A stretch of DNA of 64,000 nt from Chloroflexota bacterium. Its GTDB lineage: Bacteria > Chloroflexota > Dehalococcoidia > Lucifugimonadales > GCA-2722455. The DNA lies in NCBI GenBank assembly GCA_002722455.1, contig PBMB01000009.1, forward strand, positions 152,396 through 216,395, in the 5' to 3' direction. Below, piece after piece: positions 9,081 to 19,647 of this stretch. The notes beneath the pieces were generated by a model, which worked only from the letters and a program-made list of their open reading frames with translations, had not been told where the DNA came from and did not search any database. Position 1 is the first letter of the stretch; the number at the start of each line of letters is the position of its first letter. The position numbers and the translations under genes are program-made.

Positions 9081-10010
9081 TTAATCCCAAGCTGATGTGC
9101 TAAAATAGCGTTCTCCAAAATCATTGAAAATAGTGCCAATAGTACCTTTTTTTATTTTTTCTGCTAATTTGTATACACCTGCTAAATAAGCAGAAGAAGA
9201 CTGTCCTACAAAATACCCCTTTTTTGCTAATAAATGACCCAACCGATGAGCTTCATCAACATCTATAGTAATCATCTCGTCTACTACAGATGAATCAAAG
9301 GTATCAGGAATAATATGTCCTTCATTTAATGGTTTTAATCCCTCAACTCCAGGCCATTCACTAAAATCAATACAAACAATTTGTATGTTTGGATTATATT
9401 CCTTAAGTCTTTTACCTACTCCACTAATTGTTCCTCCAGTACCTACTCCTCCCACAAAATGTGTTATGTCAGGTAATTGATGAAGAATCTCTACTCCAGT
9501 TGTCATATAATGAGCTTTAGGATTATTACTATTCCCATATTGATCACACCAAAAATATTTTTCCGAATTAGTATTAAATAAACGTTCTACTTCTCGAAGA
9601 GTTTCATCATACCCTAACATTGGATCAGTATATATGGGATCAGCACCATGAGCGATTACACGTTTTTTTCGTTCTTCACTCGCATTAGCCGGCATAACTA
9701 ATTCTACTTTATATCCTAGCGCTGCACCAATCATAGCATATGAAATACCTGCATTCCCTGAAGTTGCATCAAGAATAGTTTTATCTGAAGATAGATCACC
9801 TGAAATAATAGCATCTAATAACATGAATAAAATTGGCCTATCTTTAATGGATCCACCTGGATTTAAATACTCCAATTTTGCATGTATAGAAATATTTGTA
9901 TCAATATTAGGTAAATCTAAACAAACAATAGGGGTATTCCCAATAGTAGTTAATAACGGATATTCCTTCAAATATGAAATATATTTATCTGGTACATTCA
10001 TAAATGCCAT
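9081..10010 (-). CDS. PLP-dependent cysteine synthase-like enzyme
   Basis: A 309-residue fold-type II PLP enzyme of the cysteine synthase/cystathionine beta-synthase family. The PLP lysine sits in 'GGSIKDR' (about K56), the substrate loop is 'TSGNAG' (about 83-88), and the phosphate-binding loop is 'GTGGTISG' near 188. Family members make cysteine from O-acetylserine or O-phosphoserine plus sulfide, or cystathionine from serine and homocysteine. It lacks CBS domains. I cannot decide between CysK, CysM and a specialised homologue, and cysE is not nearby. It is divergent from ligA. Confidence 0.8.
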   Translation of the reverse strand: MAFMNVPDKYISYLKEYPLLTTIGNTPIVCLDLPNIDTNISIHAKLEYLNPGGSIKDRPILFMLLDAIISGDLSSDKTILDATSGNAGISYAMIGAALGYKVELVMPANASEERKKRVIAHGADPIYTDPMLGYDETLREVERLFNTNSEKYFWCDQYGNSNNPKAHYMTTGVEILHQLPDITHFVGGVGTGGTISGVGKRLKEYNPNIQIVCIDFSEWPGVEGLKPLNEGHIIPDTFDSSVVDEMITIDVDEAHRLGHLLAKKGYFVGQSSSAYLAGVYKLAEKIKKGTIGTIFNDFGERYFSTSAWD

Positions 10011-10120
10011 CTAGTATACAATTAACCTCCAAATATGTAGTATCATTGTATCTAATTCATGAGTCCATTAAAAGATCATACTTATTTAAATATCTAAAAT
10101 TATTAAAGATAAAATTTTAA

Positions 10121-12121
<2,001 letters not shown>

Positions 12122-12167
12122 CAGACTAATTTAAAATAATATCTGTATATTCCAAGGAGAAATTAAT

Positions 12168-13352
12168 ATATATATAAGTAAATTACATTTAACAAATTTC
12201 AGGAATTATAAATCCTTAAATTTATTTTTATCACCGGGTATGCACTTATTCTATGGTGAAAATGGACAAGGCAAAAGTAACCTATTAGAAGCAATTTATT
12301 TATTGTCTATAGGAAAATCTATACGTGCTACAACAGAAAAAGAACTAGTAAATCACTCCGACACACTAAATCAATCTTATGGCCAAATACAAGCAACTTT
12401 AAATAAGAATAATCAAGAAATTTTTTTACAAATAACTATTAACGTAAGTAACAGTCGAATAAATGATCTCAAAAACAGAACAACTTCAAAAAAGCATATA
12501 TCTATTAATCATATCCAAAAATCGATTACCGATCTTATAGGAAACGTAAATGCAGTACTATTCACAATTAATGATCTTAATATCATTGATGGATCACATA
12601 TTTCACGTAGAAAATACCTCGATATTTTAATTTCTCAAACAAATCAAGATTATTTTAAAACGCTACAAAAATATAACTATATTGTATCTAATCGTAATAA
12701 AATCTTAAAAAAAATTCGTAATTCTTCAACTTCAACAAGAGAGTTAAGCTTTTGGAATAAAGAACTAGTATTACTCGGTACATTTATTACAAAATTTCGT
12801 ATAGATGTATTGGGAAAAATTACTCAACACCTTAATCCTATTCAAAAAATGTTATCTAATAGTCTAGAAAACATTGCCTTAAAATATGTAACTAGTTATG
12901 AACAAATTGAACCACTTAATGAACAGTCAATAGAAAAAGCTATACAAAAAGCAATATCTGATAAGCAAAATAATGAAATCAAGTATGGTTTTTCTTTATT
13001 TGGTCCTCATCGAGATCAAATAAAAATTCTTCTTAACGGAATGGATTTAAAAAATTATGGCTCTCGTGGTCAATTCAGAACAGCGATACTATCTATAAAA
13101 TTTGCTGAAGCAGAATATATAAAAACACAAATTGGTACAGAACCGATAATACTTCTTGATGATGTTATGTCAGAACTCGACACTAAAAGACGTCTATTAT
13201 TAATTAGTATGTTAGATCAATACAAACAAGTTCTTATAACAACAACAGAAAAAAAGATTTTTGAATCTCTTATTCAGGGTAATAAAATCAATTCATTCCA
13301 TATCAAAGCTGGTACAATTTTAAAAAATGATACCAATAAATTAACAATATAA
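12168..13352 (+). CDS. recF: DNA replication/repair protein RecF, apparent ATA start
   Basis: An SMC-like ATPase that loads RecA at gaps with RecO/RecR. Walker A 'GENGQGKS' lies near residues 30-37 and the ABC signature/Walker B region ends 'LLDDVMSELD' near 331. The first in-frame ATG (12240) would remove the first beta-strands of the ATPase. The frame stays open upstream and encodes 'YISKLHLTNFRNYKSLNL', the standard RecF N-terminus. The only codon in the right place is ATA at 12168 (the family usually begins M-Y-x-x-x-L), 8 bases after AAGGAG (12154-12159). ATT at 12162 is too close to that site. This gives 394 residues, a normal length. A sequencing error at the start codon remains possible. 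Confidence 0.88.
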   Translation: MYISKLHLTNFRNYKSLNLFLSPGMHLFYGENGQGKSNLLEAIYLLSIGKSIRATTEKELVNHSDTLNQSYGQIQATLNKNNQEIFLQITINVSNSRINDLKNRTTSKKHISINHIQKSITDLIGNVNAVLFTINDLNIIDGSHISRRKYLDILISQTNQDYFKTLQKYNYIVSNRNKILKKIRNSSTSTRELSFWNKELVLLGTFITKFRIDVLGKITQHLNPIQKMLSNSLENIALKYVTSYEQIEPLNEQSIEKAIQKAISDKQNNEIKYGFSLFGPHRDQIKILLNGMDLKNYGSRGQFRTAILSIKFAEAEYIKTQIGTEPIILLDDVMSELDTKRRLLLISMLDQYKQVLITTTEKKIFESLIQGNKINSFHIKAGTILKNDTNKLTI

Positions 13353-13386
13353 GAAAATTATGTAAAATAATTACGTAATTCTTATA
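13348..13386 (+). other. Imperfect hairpin at the end of recF
   Basis: The stop region of recF contains a long AT-rich inverted repeat, 13348-13365 against 13371-13386, about 16 pairs with one wobble and a 2-base bulge around a 5-base loop. There is no T-tract, so it may be a weak terminator or a mRNA 3'-end stabiliser rather than a classical terminator. A TATAAT (13399-13404) follows and could serve tig. Confidence 0.35.
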
Positions 13387-13426
13387 CCTAATTAATGCTA
13401 TAATTTTCTTATCGGAGAATAAAACA

Positions 13427-14716
13427 TTGAAAATAACTCAATCAAAAACAATTGAACAGCAAACGAGTTTAAATATTAACTTAACTACAAATGAGTTAGA
13501 ACCTTACATAGATCATGGCTATCGTAAAATGGTAATGCGGGTAAAGATCCCTGGATTTCGTAAAGGAACAGCTCCTCGTAAAATTGTTGAATCATTATTT
13601 GGAAAAGATGCTCTTCTTAAAGAATCAATCGATTTTCTTCTAACAGATACTACAGAAAAAGCAATCAAAGAAAAAGATCTAATTTTAGGTGGAACTCCTT
13701 CTGTTGAACTACTTGACCTTTCTCCTCCCAAAATTAAGGTAACTGTACCTTTATACCCAGATATAAATTTGGGCGAATATCTGAAAATAGAAATACCTAA
13801 GATTGATAATACAATAAAAAAGAAAGATGTCGATCTAAGAATTAAAGAACTACAGAAATCTGTAGCTCCATGGAATCCTATTTCTAAAACTGCAAAATAT
13901 AATAATATGCTATCTATCAATATCGATGCTACTGTAGAAAATCAGCCTATTATAAATGAAAAAAATGTGAATTATATTCTTGATAAAGAATCTTTACTAC
14001 CAGTACCTGGATTTTCTAAAAATTTACTAGGAGCTACTTCAGGAGATTTTAAAGAATTTAAGCTTCAAGTGCCTTCCGACAATCCTAATAATAATATTGC
14101 AGGGAAAGAAGCATCCTTTGGTGTAAAAATAAATGAAGTAAAAGAACAAATCTTACCAAAGCTAGATGATGAGTTTGCTAAAAGTATTAACAATAAATTT
14201 AATACACTTGAAGAATTACAAAGTGAATTAAAAAAAGAAATGGAACTTGAATCAAAAAATGCTGAAATATCTCAATATCGAGAATCTGCATTAGACGCAC
14301 TATTAAAAACTGTTAAAATTATAATTCCTCCCTTACTAATAGAAAGGGAAATTCAAAATTTAACAGATAGGCGTGATGAATTTATAAAAAAAATGAACAT
14401 GAATATTAATGATTATCTCAAATATATCGGTAAAACAGAAGAAGATGTTACAAAAGAAATGCGAGAAAATTCAATAGAAAAACTTACTCGTTCGTATTCT
14501 TTGGTAGCACTAGCTGAAGCTGAAAAAATAAATATTACTCAGGAAGAAATAAATAATCAATTCGAAGAACTTAAAAAAAATCCAGGCAAAGATAACATAA
14601 CGAAAAAAAAACTTAATACTAACCAAAAAAATCAAATAGAAAATGTAATTAGAGAAAATTTACTAGTAGAAAAAGCATTAGAACGTTTAATTGAAATTGC
14701 TACAAAAAATCAGTGA
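13427..14716 (+). CDS. tig: Trigger factor, ribosome-bound chaperone
   Basis: A 429-residue chaperone that docks at the ribosome exit tunnel. The N-terminal ribosome-binding domain carries the signature 'RKMVMRVKIPGFRKGTAPRK' (GFRKG about residues 43-47). A PPIase-like middle domain and an all-helical, lysine/glutamate-rich C-terminal arm follow ('ESALDALLK', 'EIQNLTDRRDEFIKKMN'). The start is TTG 13427 after CGGAGAA. It lies 18 bp before clpP in the common tig-clpP-clpX order, so folding and degradation genes are probably co-transcribed. Confidence 0.92.
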   Translation: MKITQSKTIEQQTSLNINLTTNELEPYIDHGYRKMVMRVKIPGFRKGTAPRKIVESLFGKDALLKESIDFLLTDTTEKAIKEKDLILGGTPSVELLDLSPPKIKVTVPLYPDINLGEYLKIEIPKIDNTIKKKDVDLRIKELQKSVAPWNPISKTAKYNNMLSINIDATVENQPIINEKNVNYILDKESLLPVPGFSKNLLGATSGDFKEFKLQVPSDNPNNNIAGKEASFGVKINEVKEQILPKLDDEFAKSINNKFNTLEELQSELKKEMELESKNAEISQYRESALDALLKTVKIIIPPLLIEREIQNLTDRRDEFIKKMNMNINDYLKYIGKTEEDVTKEMRENSIEKLTRSYSLVALAEAEKINITQEEINNQFEELKKNPGKDNITKKKLNTNQKNQIENVIRENLLVEKALERLIEIATKNQ

Positions 14717-14734
14717 ATATTTAGGAGGAGTCAA

Positions 14735-15337
14735 TTGATTACAAATCCAAACAATATTATACCCACAGTTGTTGAAAGTGGAGCTAGAGGTGAGCGAGTT
14801 TTTGATATATATTCTTTACTACTAAGAGAACGTATTATTTTATTAGGAACACCTATAGATGATCATGTTGCTAATACAATAATAGCTCAACTTCTTTATC
14901 TAGATAGAGAAGACCCTGAACGTGATATAAATTTATACATAAACTCTCCAGGTGGCCAAATATCATCTGGGCTAGCAATATATGATACGATGCACCTAAT
15001 TCGTCCTAATGTATCAACTATCGGATTTGGAATGGTTGCTAGTATGGCTACTGTTTTATTGTGTGCAGGAACGAAAGACAAAAGATATGCTCTGCCAAAT
15101 TCAACAATACATATGCATCAACCTCTTTCAGGAGCACAAGGTCAAGCATCAGATATCGAAATAGCTGCAAGAGAAATCCTTAGAATGCAAGATAAAATGC
15201 GTCAGATAATTGCTGAACATTCAGGACAATCATATGAAAAAATTGCACGTGATACTGATCGAGATTACTATCTTTCTGCAGAAGATGCAGCAGAATACGG
15301 TTTAATTGACCAAGTTTTAAAAGAATCAAGCAAGTAA
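14735..15337 (+). CDS. clpP: ATP-dependent Clp protease proteolytic subunit
   Basis: A serine peptidase that forms the 14-mer chamber fed by ClpX. The catalytic triad is visible as Ser103 ('GMVASMA'), His128 ('IHMHQP') and Asp177 ('DTDRDYYL'), with the usual 49-residue spacing between His and Asp. It has 200 residues, a normal size. The TTG start at 14735 follows a strong TAGGAGGAG site. It sits between tig and clpX. Confidence 0.96.
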   Translation: MITNPNNIIPTVVESGARGERVFDIYSLLLRERIILLGTPIDDHVANTIIAQLLYLDREDPERDINLYINSPGGQISSGLAIYDTMHLIRPNVSTIGFGMVASMATVLLCAGTKDKRYALPNSTIHMHQPLSGAQGQASDIEIAAREILRMQDKMRQIIAEHSGQSYEKIARDTDRDYYLSAEDAAEYGLIDQVLKESSK

Positions 15338-15377
15338 ATCTCCTTCTATATTTTCAAAGACATGATAATATACATAT

Positions 15378-16676
15378 ATGTCAGAATATAATCAAAATAT
15401 ATACCAATGTTCCTTTTGTAATAAGTTACAAAATCAGGTTAAACGACTTATTGCTGGGCCTGATCGAGTATTTATATGTGATGAATGTGTATTGTTATGT
15501 AGTCAAATAATCACTGAAGATCCTCAACAAAATCAAAATAAAGATATTGGTAAATTATTAGATCGCAATGTTAGTCCAAAATGGATAAAAGAACAGTTAG
15601 ATCAATATATTATTGACCAAACCGATGCTAAAAAAATAATTAGTGTTGCTGTATATAATCACTACAAACGTGTTTCAGCAAATAATTCGACTTCTTCTAA
15701 AGTCGAATTACAAAAATCAAATGTTCTAATGCTAGGGCCTACTGGATCTGGAAAAACTCTTCTAGCACAAACTTTAGCAAAATTGTTAAATGTTCCCTTT
15801 GCTATAGCAGATGCTACATCTCTGACCGAAGCAGGCTATGTAGGAGATGATGTAGAAAATATCCTCCTTCGATTAATTCAAGCTGCTGATTTTGATGTTT
15901 CGCGAGCAGAAAAAGGAATAATTTATATCGATGAAATAGACAAACTGGCTCGTAAAAGTGCTAATCCTTCTATCACTAGAGATGTTTCTGGTGAAGGTGT
16001 TCAACAAGCTCTTTTGAAAATTATTGAAGGGTGTGTTTCAAACGTTCCCCGACAAGGAGGAAGAAAACATCCTCAACAAGAATTCATCCAAATAAAAACT
16101 GATAATATTTTGTTCCTCTGTGGAGGTGCATTTGAAGGTTTAGAAGAAATAATTTCTAATCGTATAGGTAAAGATAATTCCTCTATAGGATTTCTAGCTG
16201 ATTCGCCAATTCAAGATAAATTAGATCAATCTCAAAATATTTTGAAATATATATCACCTGAAGATCTACAAAAATATGGATTTATTCCAGAGTTAATTGG
16301 TCGTTTACCCATAAACATTTCATTTAACCATTTAGATAAAAATGCCCTTATAAAAGTTCTCACTGAACCTAAAAATTCTCTTATTAAACAATATCAAGAA
16401 TTATTTAAGATAGACAACGTAGATTTAATTTTTACAGATGATGCTATTTCTGCTACTGCCGATGAAGCAATTACTAGAGGAACTGGAGCTAGAGGACTTC
16501 GATCAATTCTAGAAGAAACATTAGTTAATGTAATGTATGAATTACCAGGGATGTCCAATATAACAAAATGCACAATACATCCAGAAAACATACTTAATAA
16601 CAAGTCTATCTTACTAGAAACTACATCTGGAGAAAATATTAAGTTACCTTCTAAAACTAATATAAAGTCTGCTTAA
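15378..16676 (+). CDS. clpX: ATP-dependent Clp protease ATP-binding subunit ClpX
   Basis: A AAA+ unfoldase that recognises tagged proteins and feeds ClpP. The N-terminal C4 zinc domain is complete ('CSFCNK' and 'CDECVLLC'). Walker A 'GPTGSGKT' lies near 119-126, Walker B 'IIYIDEIDK' near 183, the pore-type sequence 'GYVGDDVE' near 153-160, and sensor/arginine-finger region '[11 protein letters not shown]' near the end. It has 432 residues. ATG 15378 has no ribosome site; a GATAAT hexamer at 15364-15369 is close enough that a leaderless internal transcript is conceivable. It converges on xseB with a 10-bp gap. Confidence 0.95.
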   Translation: MSEYNQNIYQCSFCNKLQNQVKRLIAGPDRVFICDECVLLCSQIITEDPQQNQNKDIGKLLDRNVSPKWIKEQLDQYIIDQTDAKKIISVAVYNHYKRVSANNSTSSKVELQKSNVLMLGPTGSGKTLLAQTLAKLLNVPFAIADATSLTEAGYVGDDVENILLRLIQAADFDVSRAEKGIIYIDEIDKLARKSANPSITRDVSGEGVQQALLKIIEGCVSNVPRQGGRKHPQQEFIQIKTDNILFLCGGAFEGLEEIISNRIGKDNSSIGFLADSPIQDKLDQSQNILKYISPEDLQKYGFIPELIGRLPINISFNHLDKNALIKVLTEPKNSLIKQYQELFKIDNVDLIFTDDAISATADEAITRGTGARGLRSILEETLVNVMYELPGMSNITKCTIHPENILNNKSILLETTSGENIKLPSKTNIKSA

Positions 16677-16686
16677 TATCTGGAAT

Positions 16687-16917
16687 TTATTCCTCTTTAT
16701 CTAGATCTATTTGATGATTTACATTAATTTCTTGAATTTTTATTTCTGCTTTATTTAATAACTCAAAACAATAGGTAGCTAATTCCATACCATTTTCATA
16801 CAATTCCATTGCTCTATCCAAAGACAATTTCCCTTGCTCTAATTCTTCAGTAGTAGTTTTTAACTGTTCAACTGCTTCTTCAAAAGACATCTCAATCTTT
16901 GGTTTCTTTTTAACCAT
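16687..16917 (-). CDS. xseB: Exodeoxyribonuclease VII small subunit
   Basis: A 76-residue helical protein with the family signature 'SFEEAVEQLKTTTEELEQG', followed by 'LSLDRAMELYENGMELA'. XseB subunits bind the XseA large subunit in multiple copies to form the nuclease that degrades single-stranded DNA. It lies 29 bp after xseA in the usual pair. The ribosome site TAGGAG lies a few bases ahead of the ATG. Confidence 0.92.
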   Translation of the reverse strand: MVKKKPKIEMSFEEAVEQLKTTTEELEQGKLSLDRAMELYENGMELATYCFELLNKAEIKIQEINVNHQIDLDKEE

Positions 16918-16946
16918 ATTTATCTCCTAAATAAATATTATGAATC

Positions 16947-18155
16947 TTAATTTTTATTAACTTCGGCAACAATATCACCATTTGAAAGTACAATATTAAT
17001 TTTATCGCCCTTTTTAACATCACTTTTCAAACTAATAATATTCCCTGTGGACATTTTTTGTACGATCGAGTACCCTCTTTTAAGAATTTTATCTGGGGCT
17101 AATGAATTAACATGATTATAAATACCTTCTACTGTATTTACATACATATTCATTTGATAATTTAAACTTTTTGTAATATTTTCCGAAATATCTGCAATTA
17201 ACATCTTACGGTCATCAATTCGAATACCCCGACTACTTAACCTAGTTGTCCAAGAAAGAAGATTATCTGTACACATATTTATTTCAGATAAACAAATATT
17301 TTCCATTCTCAAAGAATACTGATTGATCTCTTCAAACAACTCATTAATATCAGGAACCACTATTTCAGCAGCAGCTGAAGGAGTAGAAGCGTGATGATCA
17401 GCCACAAAATCAGATAAACTAATATCAACATCATGACCAATACCTGTAACAACTGGTGACTTACTCGCAAAAATAGACCTAACTACAATCTCTTCATTAA
17501 ATACTGATAGATCATCTACAGATCCTCCTCCTCTAGCTAAAATTACTACGTCAATATTATCAACCTGATTAAAGAATCTAAATGCATCTACTATTTCTAA
17601 AGGTGCATTTTCACCTTGAACTGATGCAAATTTAAAAATTACCTGAACTAATGGATATCTTCTTTTTAAAACAGTTTCAATATCATATCGAGCTGCACCA
17701 TGAGAAGACGTAATGATTCCTATCTTTTGAGGGAATTTTTTTAAGCTACGTTTCCTTTCAGGTAAAAATAATCCTTCTTCCTCTAAACGTTTCTTTAACT
17801 CTTCAAACATAATAAGTGACTGGGCAACTCCATGAGGATATACAATATCAACAACTAGTTGTATCTCACCCCTAGCTTGATAAACAGAAATTTTACCATG
17901 TACATAAAATCTCGTTTTATCAATGAGTAATGACTGACCTTTACTGTACTTAAACATTACACAACGAATTGAATGATTATCATCATCCAAAGTAAAATAA
18001 CAATGACCAGCACCAGAACGTCTTAAATTATTTACATCTCCACTAATCCAAATATCTGTTAAAATATCGTCATTTTCTACTTTATTTTTCAAGTAGAGTA
18101 CTAAAGATTTAACTGTAAACGAATGATTCTTAAGCTCTTGAGAGGTAATTCCCAT
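16947..18155 (-). CDS. xseA: Exodeoxyribonuclease VII large subunit
   Basis: The 402-residue catalytic subunit of exonuclease VII. It begins with an OB-fold DNA-binding domain ('IWISGDVNNLRRSGAGHCYFTL', key residues SG-x-N and GH-x-YFTLKD-like). The catalytic core follows with 'IGIITSSHGAARYDI', 'ILARGGGSVDDL' and 'VVTGIGHDVDISLSDFVADHHASTP' (key GHD, ASTPSAAAE). A coiled coil and a C-terminal 'LKRGYSIV' complete it. The 5' end overlaps the end of efp by 26 bp, implying translational coupling. Confidence 0.94.
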   Translation of the reverse strand: MGITSQELKNHSFTVKSLVLYLKNKVENDDILTDIWISGDVNNLRRSGAGHCYFTLDDDNHSIRCVMFKYSKGQSLLIDKTRFYVHGKISVYQARGEIQLVVDIVYPHGVAQSLIMFEELKKRLEEEGLFLPERKRSLKKFPQKIGIITSSHGAARYDIETVLKRRYPLVQVIFKFASVQGENAPLEIVDAFRFFNQVDNIDVVILARGGGSVDDLSVFNEEIVVRSIFASKSPVVTGIGHDVDISLSDFVADHHASTPSAAAEIVVPDINELFEEINQYSLRMENICLSEINMCTDNLLSWTTRLSSRGIRIDDRKMLIADISENITKSLNYQMNMYVNTVEGIYNHVNSLAPDKILKRGYSIVQKMSTGNIISLKSDVKKGDKINIVLSNGDIVAEVNKN

Positions 18156-18693
18156 TCCTAGTATCGACTTTCAAAATATCATTTTCTTCCACAAAAAGTG
18201 GAACATTAATTACAAGACCAGTTTCTAATTTTACAGGCTTGGTTCCTCCCTGGGCAGTATTCCCTTTATACCCAGGTTCTGCTTCTATAACTTTTAATTC
18301 AACAGAAGCAGAAAGTTCTATTGAAACAGGATTATCATTATGGAAAATTATAGCAACCTTCTGACCTTCTGTAATATAAGGCAATTTATCACTAATTTGA
18401 TCTTTTGTTAATGGAAACTGTTCAAAATCACTAATATCCATAAAATAATAAAGATCAGCATCTTGGTATATATATTCTGCATTTTTTCTTTCAATAGATG
18501 CTAATTCTAATTTAATATCATAGCCACTAATAGTTTTATCTAGAACTCTGCCTGTACGATAAGATCTTAAACGAATTCTCAGTACAGGAGCTCTTTTCTG
18601 CATTTTATTTCTCTCATACTCTACTACTTCATATGCTTCACCATCTATGTCTACAGGTAAACCTTTTTTCAAATCACCAAAATCAATCGCCAT
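18130..18693 (-). CDS. efp: Translation elongation factor P
   Basis: A 187-residue, three-domain tRNA-shaped factor that rescues ribosomes stalled at polyproline. The KOW-like N-terminal domain reads 'MAIDFGDLKKGLPVDIDGEAY', and the C-terminal OB folds include 'TAQGGTKPVKLETGLVINVP', the family signature. The loop that carries the modified lysine in Escherichia coli (PGKG) is replaced by 'KMQKRAP', so the aligned residue is still Lys but in a different context. The start ATG 18693 follows GAGGG. It is linked to xseA and the xer gene. Confidence 0.95.
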   Translation of the reverse strand: MAIDFGDLKKGLPVDIDGEAYEVVEYERNKMQKRAPVLRIRLRSYRTGRVLDKTISGYDIKLELASIERKNAEYIYQDADLYYFMDISDFEQFPLTKDQISDKLPYITEGQKVAIIFHNDNPVSIELSASVELKVIEAEPGYKGNTAQGGTKPVKLETGLVINVPLFVEENDILKVDTRNGNYLSRA

Positions 18694-18713
18694 TTTATTC
18701 CCTCTACAAGATT

Positions 18714-19625
18714 TTATCCTCTCGGATGATATTTTTGATAAACTTTTCGTGTACTTTCTAAAGTAACATGTGTATAAATTTGAGTAGTCGCAGCACTAGA
18801 ATGTCCTAACAATCCTTGTACCACACGTAAATCTGCTCCCCCTTCAAGTAAATGGGTAGCAAATGAATGTCTTAACATATGTGTATGTATTTTATGAGGC
18901 AACCCTGACTTCAAAGAATAATATTTGATCCTTTTTTGTATACCTCTCTGTGATAAACATGATCCGAATTTATTTAAAAATACTGCCTCACCAGATTTCA
19001 GGGGATCATACAATTTAGGCCTTACGAGATCTAAGTAAATTTTCAATGAATTTAGTGCCATATTTCCAATCAATACAATACGTTGCTTAGACCCCTTGCC
19101 GAGTACTATAATTTCACCTGTCGTTAGATTAATATCCTTAAGAATTAACGATGTAATTTCACTTACTCTCAATCCTCCGCCATAAATCACTTCAAGTAAC
19201 GCCTTATCACGTTTACCTATATCTGATGATTTATCTGGTATTGAAAGAAACTTATTGATTTCAAATTGAGACAAAAATCTTGGTAAATATTTATCTCTTT
19301 TTATTTTACCCCGTTTGGGTAGTGGATCAACTTCTAGTAAACTAATTTCAACCAACCATTTCAAAAAACCACGTAATACACTCAATTTACGTACTACACT
19401 AGATTTTACATATCCCTTGTCAATCAACCAAAATAAATATGTTCTCAATGTTTTTTTATCTAATTCATGAAAATCTTTAATATGTTTCACTTTCATAAAT
19501 TCAAACAAGTGTACTATGTCAAATTTATAATTTCTAATTGTTAAATTTGATAAACCCTTCTGATTAGATAGATAATCTATAAACCTATCTAACATAAATT
19601 CTTCTTGCAATATTTTAACCCCCAA
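18714..19625 (-). CDS. Tyrosine recombinase XerC/XerD family
   Basis: A site-specific recombinase, probably the chromosome dimer resolvase. The N-terminal SAM-like core-binding domain ('YLSNQKGLSNLTIRNY') precedes the catalytic domain with all key residues: Arg in 'GGGLRVSEI', Lys in 'GKGSKQR', 'HMLRHSFATHLLEGG', 'LLGHSS', and the nucleophile Tyr in 'TTQIYTHV'. XerC and XerD cannot be separated here; a genome with one copy would act as XerCD. Two starts are possible: TTG 19625 or the internal ATG 19595 (MLDRFIDY). The latter fits the family N-terminus better. It lies between topA and efp. Confidence 0.88.
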   Translation of the reverse strand: MGVKILQEEFMLDRFIDYLSNQKGLSNLTIRNYKFDIVHLFEFMKVKHIKDFHELDKKTLRTYLFWLIDKGYVKSSVVRKLSVLRGFLKWLVEISLLEVDPLPKRGKIKRDKYLPRFLSQFEINKFLSIPDKSSDIGKRDKALLEVIYGGGLRVSEITSLILKDINLTTGEIIVLGKGSKQRIVLIGNMALNSLKIYLDLVRPKLYDPLKSGEAVFLNKFGSCLSQRGIQKRIKYYSLKSGLPHKIHTHMLRHSFATHLLEGGADLRVVQGLLGHSSAATTQIYTHVTLESTRKVYQKYHPRG

Positions 19626-19647
19626 ATCAAGGATTTATATTGATCAA

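Noticed and set aside
18714..19625. The tyrosine recombinase as integrase of the lexA island
   Set aside because: It lies 30 kb away in a housekeeping run (topA-xer-efp) and looks like the chromosomal Xer protein. Nothing ties it to the 82-bp repeats, though Xer-mediated capture cannot be excluded.
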